This document shows, piece after piece, positions 25,791 through 34,769 of a stretch of DNA of 64,000 nt (position 1 is the stretch's first letter; every line of letters begins with the position of its first letter). A program made the translations under genes and the position numbers. This DNA is from Lineus longissimus (Eukaryota > Nemertea > Pilidiophora > Heteronemertea > Lineidae). The notes under the pieces were generated by a model. It had not been told where the DNA came from. It did no database searches and worked only from the letters and a program-made list of their open reading frames with translations. Where the stretch lies: contig NC_088316.1 in assembly GCF_910592395.1 (NCBI RefSeq), positions 15,064,001 through 15,128,000 on the forward strand. The letters are read 5' to 3'.

Positions 25791-26700
25791 CACAACTACG
25801 CTGATTCGTGTAAGGGTGCTACAGACGGTGGCTATTTTACGATTCATGGGGTCAACAGATGGATACTTCGGTAGTTTTATACCTGAACAAGGCTTAAAAG
25901 CTGATTAAAGGTGACCTTAGGTTGAAAATCTAGGCGCAGGTAGAATTTGTGACTTTACAGTATAAGATAATGTTGATGTGAACCCCTTGAGAAGCAAACA
26001 GTCTGGGTACTGTATACTCATCTAATCACATTGGTATCATATACTCGTGTAATTACATTAGCGGAAACAAAACAAATACTACAAATTCATTGAATTCTCC
26101 AGGAGCGAAATTTGACTCTCTCCGACAGATAAGTTGGCTCCCAGCGGCTCAGAGTCATAAAAGTTGCAACTCAAGCATGAAATAGAAACAGCTTCGTATA
26201 TAAATTTACATCTAATGGTTACCATGGAGATTTCATCTTGGTCTCAACTATTACTTATTTATATCACATTGGATGATTTGATAAGATCTCTAATTAAAAA
26301 CTCATTAGTAATTATCAGCGTAAAAACTGGATAGTTGGAATTTGGTTATGCTCGGTCCTTCTTCAGAGATGGTCTATCATATTTCCTGAGTGTGAACTGG
26401 AGTTTACAGCACCGATGTTGTAGCTCTTCAATCACAAGCTAATATTCCAATGTCCAGCTCAAGTTGTAATGATGGGAACCCGGCAGGTGGTCACGTGAAG
26501 GCGTCCCCATCCACAGCCCCATTTATTTCTCCACTTACAGATACCACTTTTTGTAACACTAATGCACTTATCACTTATTGACAGTTTTTGCTCTGACATG
26601 CTACAGACACGGTCGGGTTTCTTATCAGTAAATGCTACACTACTGTTCACAGAATATGGAGAAAAAAATTGACTTTGAAAAAATTCAACTCTGAAAGATG
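25791..26700. other. No gene seen
   Basis: A 90-codon minus-strand frame (26459-26731) runs into the repeat block that follows and resembles nothing. No other structure was seen. Confidence 0.4.
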
Positions 26701-26732
26701 AAATGAAAAGGCCAGGGGCCATTGCACTCACT
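26701..26732. mobile_element. Possible 5'-end fragment of the Helentron-like family
   Basis: GGCCAGGGGCCATTGCACTC at 26710-26729 nearly matches GGCCAGGGCCATTGTGCTCA at 11313-11332, which sits at the presumed 5' end of the Helentron-like element. Both are preceded by AATGAAA. The match stops where the LINE tail begins, so this copy looks truncated or interrupted. Confidence 0.4.
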
Positions 26733-26740
26733 ACATAGAT

Positions 26741-26830
26741 ATAAATAAATGAATAAATAAATAAATAAATATAGAATTTATAAAGCGCCTTTCCAGGTCA
26801 CCCTGCTCAAAGCACTACCTCCTCTATTTT
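26741..26830 (-). mobile_element. L2/CR1-like LINE 3' end with (ATTT)n tail, minus strand
   Basis: Read on the minus strand, the segment gives GTGCTTTGAGCAGG, a short spacer, then AAAGGCGCTTTATAAATTC and a run of about seven ATTT repeats (plus-strand 26741-26771). This layout, with a GCTTTGAG hairpin arm, a GCGCTTTATAAAT box and a short-repeat tail, is the characteristic 3' end of L2-related LINEs in fish and invertebrates. Only the tail is present; no reverse-transcriptase sequence is visible beyond it. It is severely 5'-truncated, as is usual for such insertions. Confidence 0.55.
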
Positions 26831-26915
26831 TTGAAGTGAAGATTGAACAAGTGTGTTTTAAGAAGGGATTTGAATTGGGTGAGGGTCTCAGCAGATGTAA
26901 TTGCTTTGGGGAGTC

Positions 26916-26941
26916 GATATTTGGTGGTTAAGAATTCATGC
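26916..26941. repeat. 26-bp word shared exactly with 31630-31655
   Basis: The word beginning GATATTTGGTGGTTAAG and ending in CATGC is identical over 26 bases at 26916-26941 and 31630-31655. A match of that length between two places in 64 kb is not expected by chance. At the second place it directly precedes core-unit sequence of the Helentron-like family. Confidence 0.8.
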
Positions 26942-27867
26942 TCTATAGTATAGAACCAAATGCAAATAGAGCAAGATGCAAAAATCTTGATGGTCAAGAT
27001 GCAATAATGATGACATATTCCTCCTTTAAGAAAACTAATCTAATCATCATCCATGACAAGTAGTTTTATTAAAAGAAGAAAGGCATTGTAAGGACAAGAA
27101 TTAGAATAGTGGCATGGCTAATTGGACCCCAGGACAATGGACAAGGGATTAGATTAGATTCAACAATACAGTCAATACAATACAGTCATCATCAGGACAT
27201 GCCTCCACGAATGAAAAGACTAAGAGGGTCAAATGACCTTATTACTCAACCAGTTTTCTGGGGGGAATAAAATAGGGTTTGGTCACAGTCATGACATAAT
27301 TAGCAGAACCACTTCTAACTGCTCTGTGCATTTGGAATCAGACAGAACACAGCTTGTGCCTGGGCTGAGGTGTGTGTAAAAAGGTGAGTGTCTCACATTT
27401 ATGAGCTACAAGATCACATTTATGTCAAACATTTGAGATTTATTTGAAGTTGATGTGTAATCAGCAATGCCAGGAACCCAAACTGGATTTCAACACTTGA
27501 ATATTTCTGTTCCCTTCTCTAATTTTTACTTTCAGTTGATCATCGACTAGAGAGATGTCAGTCCACTGGTCAGCTGTACAAGAGGAGCAAGTATAATTTC
27601 TCTTCTATCAAGGTGTCTTTCAGTCTATTCTGCCTCTTACTGATTGAGCTATACTGCATACAACAAACCAAGATGCCTGTTTACTATATTTCCATGAAGT
27701 CTGAAGTGATAGTTGAAGTGATAGTCGACAGCGATCATATGGCCAAGCACACATCAAGTTCCGAGTCTAGTAACTCCCTTATTTGGAAATCTTTTTCCTG
27801 ATTTAGAAATTTCAAGACATAATAGTTGCCTGGTCTCTGCTAGAGCATGATTTAATACTGTCCATAT
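26942..27867. other. No gene seen
   Basis: Short frames only, the longest being 62 codons at 27613-27801. No further repeats were found before the segmental duplication begins. Confidence 0.4.
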
Positions 27868-28336
27868 CAATGTTTTTAATGGTCAGTATTCTGGTCAAAA
27901 TATGTATACTATGCTTCGGTTTGCCATCTGACACGAGTGATCAGGTTTTAATCGTCTGATCAGAGTAGTTCTCTAATAGAGCAGATAGTGAGTCGAATGT
28001 GGTTCCGCCGTCTGACACAGGAACCCAGCCGCAATCCTCTGGGCCAGTCTGGCAACCAGAGCAGTTCTCTAATAGAGCAGATAGTGAGTCGAATGTGGTT
28101 TCACCGTCTGATACAGGAAACGCAGCCGCAATCCTCTGATCAGAACAGATTATGCTTTTGTCCACTACATAACGTCCAGACACAGGACAGTCTAGGTCTT
28201 TCTTGTGGTAGGGATACCAAGGTGTTGGAGTGTATTCTAGGAGAGGAAGGACTCTCTTGTTGTTGTTGACTTAAGATCGATGTGAGTCTTACTGTATGTT
28301 TCTTGAGGAAACCCTTGGTCTTGGTAATTTTGGGAT
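27868..28336. repeat. Segmental tandem duplication, copy A
   Basis: This copy corresponds to 28938-30034 at a period of 1070 bp. Shared blocks include GTTTTTAATGGTCAGTATTC (27872 and 28942), the TCTGATCAGAGTAGTTCTCT run, the GGACAGTCTAGGTCTTTCTT block and CTTGGTAATTTTGGGA at the end. Inside it, a 96-bp segment starting AGTTCTCTAATAGAGC is itself repeated in tandem (27967 and 28063). Copy A keeps the uninterrupted site CTCTAATAGAGC, which in copy B carries a MITE. Frames of 80-93 codons lie on both strands, but they follow the repeat and show no domain. Confidence 0.85.
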
Positions 28337-28937
28337 ATACCTTATACATCCTATCTTTAACTTTTTATGAACTGCCAAAAGTGATTCGTTCCCACTCTGT
28401 TGTTTTTATCGGCCTCATCCTTCATCGGTGTGTAATATGACATAAATTTTGTCATATTTTCTTGATGGGATATATTTCAAATGATGTTATAAATCAATCA
28501 ATATGGCAACCACTATACTCGCCTGTTGTGTCACACCAACTGTAACTAGCTAAAGAGGGAGGTAAGCTGTTATGGATGTCAGATAGTGGTCTCCCTGGCA
28601 TTTGCTTGCAATTTTTATTGACATTCCACCATGATCTCAAGGACCTGGCTTTGTCTAATGATACGTTCGCACGGGGGGAGTGGGGGAAGGGTGGAAGAGC
28701 CAGTCACCCCCGTGGGAATTATGATTCCCGAAAGGATGTCTTTGGAAAGGGTAAGCACTTGTTAGCCAATAAAGACAAGATTTTAATCCCTCAGCTTCTT
28801 TGAGGCATTTGGAAAGACTTCTTGTCTAAACAGTACCATTTCGCCACCTCTAAGGCATACAATGGTAACTTATAAACACAAGACTTTGATCCTTGTCTTG
28901 GAGGTCTTTGACGGGCCTAGGCACTTTGAATCTTTAT
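28337..28937. other. Spacer between the two duplication copies
   Basis: Unlike either copy. It contains a 75-codon frame that resembles nothing. Near its end (28914) is GGGCCTAGGCACTT, a word that recurs at 30184 at the head of the next array. Confidence 0.45.
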
Positions 28938-30034
28938 CGATGTTTTTAATGGTCAGTATTCTGGTCAGAATATGTATGCTTTGTTGTGGTTTGCCATCTG
29001 ACACGAGTAATCAGGTTTTAATAGTCTGATCAGAGTAGTTCTCTAAAGCTGTGTTCACACTAGCGTTTTAATACGAATTGAATACGAATTAAAACCTGAA
29101 TTCGTATTAACTGTTCAGACTGAAATCGTTTTGGAATGATGCCAAATCGGTTTATCGAAAACGGTTCCAGCACCGTATTGAATTCGCATCAGAATTCGGA
29201 TCGCCCGATACGCATTCGGTGTGAACAACTCAATGCGCATTAACAAGGCTGCCCTCCTGTGCGCATGCGCATTATGTTATTTCCGTTCTAGCACATGGAG
29301 AACGCATGATCTGTCATTTCGTTGTCAATAGTGCATGTAGTGTCAGATTTCTTCCGTTTGTCAGCTTTGCCGGCGTTGCTGTTCCTCATCTTGTTGGACA
29401 TGTTGGACATCCATCTCCATGTTGCTGTTGTAGTAGCGACATTTGCGCCTCCTTATCAGGAGAGTCGATTCGTTCTCCTAATGGCCAATAGGCGGCGATA
29501 CCGGTTAATGCGCATTGGCATGTTGTGTGTGAACACCCCAATTAATGCGAATTAACATTGATTCGTATTCCGGGGCACGTATTCCGGAATGCGCATTCAA
29601 TACGTATTCAGTGTGAACGCAGCTTTATAGAGCAGATAGTGAGTCGAATGTGGTTCCGCCATCTGACACAGGAAACCCAGCCGCAATCCTCTGGGCCAGT
29701 CTGGCAACCAGAGCAGTTCTCTAATAGAGCAGATAGTGAGTCGAATGTGGTTTCACCGTCTGATAAAGGAAACGCAGCCGCAATCCTCTGATCAGAACAG
29801 ATTATGCTTTTGTCCACTGCATAACGTCCAGACACAGGACAGTCTAGGTCTTTCTTATGGTAGGGATACCAAGGTGTTGGAGCGTATTCTAGGAGAGGAA
29901 GAACTCTCTTGCCATTGTTGACTTAAGATCGATGCAAGTCTTACTGTATGTTTCTGCAGAGGAAACCCGTGGTCTTGGTATTTTGCACTTTATATGTTTT
30001 GTCTATAAGCTTGTCAGGACTTGGTAATTTTGGG
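28938..30034. repeat. Segmental tandem duplication, copy B (interrupted by a MITE)
   Basis: This is the second copy of 27868-28336, with the 96-bp internal repeat conserved (29037 and 29715 after subtracting the insertion). It differs by a 578-bp MITE at 29047-29624. Near its end it also carries an extra stretch of about 45 bp (around 29980-30022) bounded by CTTGGTA on both sides. The flanks outside both copies do not match. Confidence 0.85.
29044..29627. mobile_element. 578-bp MITE inserted in copy B, TIR AGCTGYGTTCACACT
   Basis: The element spans 29047-29624. The left end AGCTGTGTTCACACT and inverted right end AGCTGCGTTCACACT differ at one of 15 bases. TAA precedes it and TTA follows it. 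Copy A supplies the empty site: CTC-TAA-TAGAGC there against CTC-TAA-element-TTA-TAGAGC here, so insertion added exactly one 3-bp duplication. A 3-bp TWA-type target suggests PIF/Harbinger. Subterminal repeats of the ATACGAATT / AATGCGAATT type lie at both ends and could be transposase-binding sites. A perfect NRF1 palindrome, TGCGCATGCGCA, lies at 29260-29271. No transposase is encoded; the 61- and 77-codon frames inside are incidental. Confidence 0.85.
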
Positions 30035-30124
30035 AATTGAACTCCATGTCCCACTTGATCGCATTTTGTCCCAGTTATTCGCAGGATCGATACGGTATGG
30101 CTGCAATCAGGATTGTGACGTCAG

Positions 30125-30716
30125 AGGGACTATAATGAGTTCAGGTGTTGATTAAGCAAGAAATCGTGTTGCCTATCAACCAACGGGCCTAGGCACTTCA
30201 TATCTGGCCATGAGGAGGAGCAGCCAAGGAAACGACCCTGACAAAAAATTTAGCATGATAACTATTCAGAATGGTGTCTGTCCTTCCATCCGTCATCATG
30301 GTGCATGTTTCTCTTTAGCATGCTATCTTTTCAGAATGGTGTCAGTCCTTCCATCTGTCAATGCAGAATTTCGTCAACACAGAATGGCGTCTGTCTTTCC
30401 ATCTGTCAACATGGTGCACATTCTGAAACTGTAAGACACAGGCACAGCAAATCTGGCAATGAGGAAGTCCAGCCAAAGAAATGACCTTGACAAAAAATTT
30501 AGAACTATTCAGAATGGTGTCTGTCCTTCCATCCATCACCACAGAATGGTGTCTGTCCTTCCATCCATCACCACAGAATGTTGTCCGTCCTTCCATCCGT
30601 CAACCTGGTGCACGCTTTGTAACCGTAAGACGTAGGCACTTCAAAACAAGCCATGAGGGACAACAGAAGGACTAAAACGAGTTTTTAAGTGTCATGTCAC
30701 CTATCAACCAATGGGG
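30125..30716. repeat. Compound tandem array with CAGAATGGTGTCTGTCCTTC units
   Basis: The core word CAGAATGGTGTCTGTCCTTC, or close variants, occurs near 30267, 30333, 30380, 30510, 30542 and 30573, followed by CATCCRTCA. Larger blocks also repeat. CTGGCCATGAGGAGGAGCAG...GACAAAAAATTTAG (30205-30255) recurs at about 30449-30502. A flanking block ending in CCTATCAACCAACGGG (30171) recurs as CCTATCAACCAATGGG (30699). The array is therefore a repeat within a repeat, with a period of roughly 525 bp at the outer level. Non-coding. Confidence 0.75.
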
Positions 30717-31629
30717 TTGGCAGGCTTGTTTATTGTTACTACATGTTGAGTTGTTCTGCAGGGTTACGTCAATCGGGGATTGTAAAGTTCAGACAAATGT
30801 TTCTTTTGTTCTTTTAGGTAGAATTATGCACTTTTCCCACCAAATTGGTAAAAAATCATAATTCTTCGTTTTTTATCTTCCAGTGTTTTAGTCCGTCTGA
30901 AAGTTGTATTTACTGATTTATACTCCTGCAGTGTTGATCAGGTCCAGTCTCTGCATTTCGCAAGAGTTCAGGACCCCATAGAACTATATCAGTGAAGAGA
31001 GAGGAATCAATGCCACACAATGATGATGACATTGGAGCCAATTTGATACATGTAGGTGGATCAGTAGCGTTGCCTCATATCAAACTTTAGACCCTTTTCT
31101 AAACTCGATTAATAAACTCTAACTCAAGCCCTGACCCATTGTTGGTGATGAATAAAACTGTTGGGGCTGTTCCCAGGGTGGAAATTTCTGCTGAAGAAGC
31201 AATTTCAACATAGTCATGGGTGTTATGTCTAAACAAGAGTATTTACTTGTTGCCTCTTCTTTTCAGGCAAGAATCAAATTCTGAGAGCATCAGCCGACCA
31301 CTTCAGACCGAAGAGAGAATGAGGTTTTTTGGTTCAAATGGTGGCAATTGGTCTATCAGCCTGGGTTACGGAGTAACGGCATCATTGGTTTCAAGTCTAG
31401 AGCCACACAGCGAGATTAATGCACGAAGTCTGCCATGAAAGGACACAGGAAAGATAAATGATATCCATGGTCACACAGCAAACCTGCCCCTGACTTCAGT
31501 CACAATGTAGCTGATGGCTTTGTCAATCGTTTCAGGCCATTTCAATGCTGCACAAAAGCTTTTCAGTGAGATTCTTTCAATCTTTTTCACATTTTTCAGT
31601 AATGCATCACAAGTATTTGTATTTCGCTA
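30717..31629. other. No gene seen
   Basis: Frames up to 72 codons with no resemblance to known proteins, and no repeats noted. Confidence 0.4.
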
Positions 31630-31885
31630 GATATTTGGTGGTTAAGAATTCATGCAGAAATATTGCACTTTTTACCTTTTCAGTTTTGAAGTCGAGAATC
31701 AGATCGGACCGGAATTCATTGTCTGAGTATATCTGACGTGGGGAGTCATGTGCACCAAATTTCAGGTTCATAGCTCCAGCGGTTAAGAAACGTGCCATAT
31801 TTACACTCAAACAGCCAATTTACACCATTTGACCTAAGTGACCTTAAAAAGTAGGTCAAATCAATAACCCGTATGATATGTGATG
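31630..31885. mobile_element. Partial core unit of the Helentron-like family
   Basis: Starting with the 26-bp word shared with 26916, the segment goes on through ATATTGCACTTTTTACC, ATCGGACCGG, GCACCAAATTTCA and AAGAAACGTGCCATA. It ends with CAATTTACACCATTTGACCT and a GTAGGTCAAATCAA box. These occur in the same order in the third core unit of the element at 11305-12470 and the start of the next. There is no GAC microsatellite and no terminal hairpin, so this copy is truncated at its 3' side. Confidence 0.65.
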
Positions 31886-32455
31886 TATCCTTGTATATTT
31901 TGTCAGTTTTTCTATTCAAGAGTAGGGGTAGAAGACTCGAATTCTAATTGTATTACTTTGTTTTGTCATCTTGAGTTGTATTGCTTGATATAATAATTTG
32001 TATTATTGTAAGGGCCTTAATTATTAATAAAAGTTTATTATTATTATCATATTATTATTATTATTATCATAGTTAAATAAGGAAATGCAATAATGCGGGC
32101 ATCAAGGATCTGGGCATGATGTACGGCCACCCAGACTGATACTGTGAAAGAGACAAAATTTCATTTCTCCATTGATTCCTCTTGATGTTGTCACCAGACA
32201 AAGTAAAGAAGACAGAGGTGGACTGACATTCTTCATCGTCATTGTTCACTGCTATAAAAGATTCGACATTCATTTCGTTAGATAAGATGATGTAAAGAAC
32301 TTCGTCGGTTCAGGACCAGCACATCAGATGCCGCTTGTGTAGTTGACATTGTTTCAAAGAGAGAATTGCCGCAGTCAATGGGACCCCCTGTTCAACAACG
32401 TAGAATAGCGTCATTGGGCACTGAATGGTTGGGTGTAATAGACGTAGATCTATCT
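31886..32455. other. No gene seen; short ATT microsatellite
   Basis: An imperfect ATT/TTA run lies at about 32030-32072. The only other frame is 66 codons on the minus strand. Confidence 0.5.
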
Positions 32456-32545
32456 ACAGGGAGGCCCAGAATTATTTTCCTTTGGACAATAGAATTCTAT
32501 TGTGTATCCATTGTGTGAGGGAAAATAATTCTGGGCCACCCTGTA
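32455..32545. mobile_element. 87-bp fully palindromic TA-flanked MITE (Tc1/mariner-like)
   Basis: TA at 32455-32456 and 32544-32545 flanks an 87-bp element that is almost one continuous inverted repeat. The arms begin CAGGGAGGCCCAGAATTATT and, inverted, CAGGGTGGCCCAGAATTATT; they agree at 23 of the first 24 bases. A smaller palindrome, ACAATAGAATTCTATTGT, lies inside. TA duplication plus a CAGGGTGGCCC end is the pattern of Tc1/mariner-type elements. It is too short to code and must have been mobilised by another element's transposase. Confidence 0.85.
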
Positions 32546-34583
32546 CATCGCTATACACTCAAGGTGTTAACATTCAGTGTCGATTCAGCTTTTGAACCCA
32601 GATACCCAAGTATTTCATTTTCTGCACAAAAATCACCAAAATCAAAGTGTGATTTTGTTCTCATGAAATGGAGTATAATCTGATCACAAAGAGCTGGAGC
32701 CAAAACTATTACGCTACATCATCTTTCCTATAGATCTTATAAAGATAGGCCTAAAATATCCCCAGAAAACAGCCAGACCTTAGAAAATTAATGAACTTGC
32801 ACGGCCCAAACCCCATCAATTCCATAAACTAATGGGGAAACGATAAGCTACTTCCCGATGCTGATATCCCGATCACACCCTGACATTATTTTGAAAACAA
32901 ATTTCAATTCCATAAAAGATGATTACAGCGACGAAAAAACTATACATCAAAGCAACACTTCTCAAATGTCGTCAAAGATAAAATCTGTGAAATCTCACGA
33001 AGGAGCAGAGGCGTAAATTAGAAGGTGCAACATCTAAAATTATCCAGATCACAACAGGGTACGTTTGGAATAATCTCGCGGCAAACATCAACGGCGATGA
33101 AGCAAGAAATATTCCAACTTTTCTTCATTATTTTCAACGCAGAATCACATTTGCAAGAGAAATTGAAAATGGTGTACTATTTCATGCGTTACTGAGCGTA
33201 AAGTCGTCCCGTCATGCTAAGTCGCTAACTAAATCTGAGCTAGCATGCAGTAACGAAGTTCCCTCGATTGAATCAGTGCTTGATTCGTAGCGGGGTAACT
33301 GAGAATGCACTGGCAATTTTTGCGAGTAAATTCGATTCCGATTTGTGACAGCTACTGGCACTTGTAGAATTGGGAAAATCGGATTTGGTGAGATCTATTT
33401 CAACTTGAAAGGAAATAGAATTCCTGTGCATTGTCTGTAGCAATGACTCATGTCTTACGTCAAGTTAGATTGGATTAGAGATAGAGGAATTTGGCTTGGA
33501 TTTCTATTCAAATTTGAATTGGAACTCCTGTGCATTGTGTGCAGTACTTGTACACAAATATCAGTCCAGGCTAGACTGAACCCACACAGCAATACTGATG
33601 AGCTGCGCAGTGACTAAGCGATTATTGCAATAGTCATGCTGCCGGCCTTTATTAGCAATGAATGTTCAATAACGTGCAGTAACGATCGCGTAGTTCTGTA
33701 CCGTGAATTCACATGTTGAATCCGACGATGCAACGTGGCGCCTTGAAGGTCGGACATGTCAATGTTTATTAACCTTTATTGGTGATAAAATGTAATCAAC
33801 CTACGTGTCTGAGTGATCAAGATTGGTCAACTCTGATCTTTTTCACGAGTAAAAATTGTTTACAAAAACGTGCAATACCACTTCATGAGATGATAGTTCT
33901 TAGTTTTAGGAAGTTATACTTCCAGATATCTCTCACTCATGAAAGAATGACGTGGAGTCCTTTTCATTCTGTGAATTCACACAGCAATTCCTACTCTCTA
34001 GGTGGAATGATGCTGAGTTGTTCTCATTGAAACCCTTCAACCTTCCCCCCTTAAAAAACAAGAACCTTTTCCAATTTGCCCCAAGGTTTACCAAGGTGAA
34101 GCTGAAACCTGTCATCGGTTTTTTTCAAATTTTTTCTTCATTCTCTTCCTCAAATCTTTCAACACACATGACAAAGAATAAAGAAGCCTTACAAAATTGC
34201 TCCAGGTCCCTTAAGGATGGCTGACATGTCTCAATAACTTTGTTTTGACAACATGACAAGATCATCAAGTCGATGCAACGAACCGCGCCTCTTTATCTTG
34301 ATTACTACTTAATGAGTCAGAGCGGTAAGTCCTCCAGGCATGAGCTAGAGTCAAGGGATCTCGCAACACGTTTGGGGCGAAAGTGGATTCCACATGACTG
34401 AGACGAGTCAATAAACCTACTCCACCTCATCAGCAGAAAGTGTGCCCATTCTGATTGGTTCATAAAGAGACAAACTCCGTGCAGTGGTGGTATGCTTCGC
34501 ACAGAGCTATTAAAGCTGTGCTGTCACTTATCAGAAGATTCATGCAGTAATACATAGTGTGAACTTCTAGGTGACACAAAAAA
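32546..34583. other. No gene seen; faint 125-bp duplication
   Basis: At 33390-33535 a segment recurs once: GGAAATAGAATTCCTGTGCA then TTGTCTGTAGC, against TTGGAACTCCTGTGCATTGT then GTGCAGTAC. Frames of 83 and 90 codons overlap in different phases at 33779-34224 and are not recognisable. Confidence 0.4.
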
Positions 34584-34769
34584 TACAGTGGAACCACCCT
34601 TAGCAGACATCTTGCTATTAAGGACACCCTCTCTGGTTAGTACACCACATTTGGTTCCATATTAGTCATTTCCATTGAATTTGACCTCTGTAATCATGCA
34701 GGACACCTTTCTAATATGGACATGATTTTTTACTTCCAAGGGTGTCCCAAATAAAGAGGTTCTACTGTG
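34584..34769. mobile_element. 182-bp MITE with CAGTRGAACC ends (Tigger/pogo-like)
   Basis: The element spans 34586-34767. The left end is CAGTGGAACCACC and the inverted right end is CAGTAGAACCTCT. A TA precedes it; the right flank reads TG, so the expected TA duplication has decayed. Inside, GGACACC-type words recur near 34621, 34703 and (inverted) 34741. CAGTRGAACCTC ends with TA targets are known for Tigger/pogo elements in many animals. No coding capacity. Confidence 0.65.

Noticed and set aside
27941-28269. Frames of 80-93 codons repeated in both segmental copies, as a conserved small gene family
   Set aside because: Frames are open on both strands, the internal 96-bp repeat explains their similarity (96 is a multiple of 3, keeping the frame open), and no domain or selection signal is visible.
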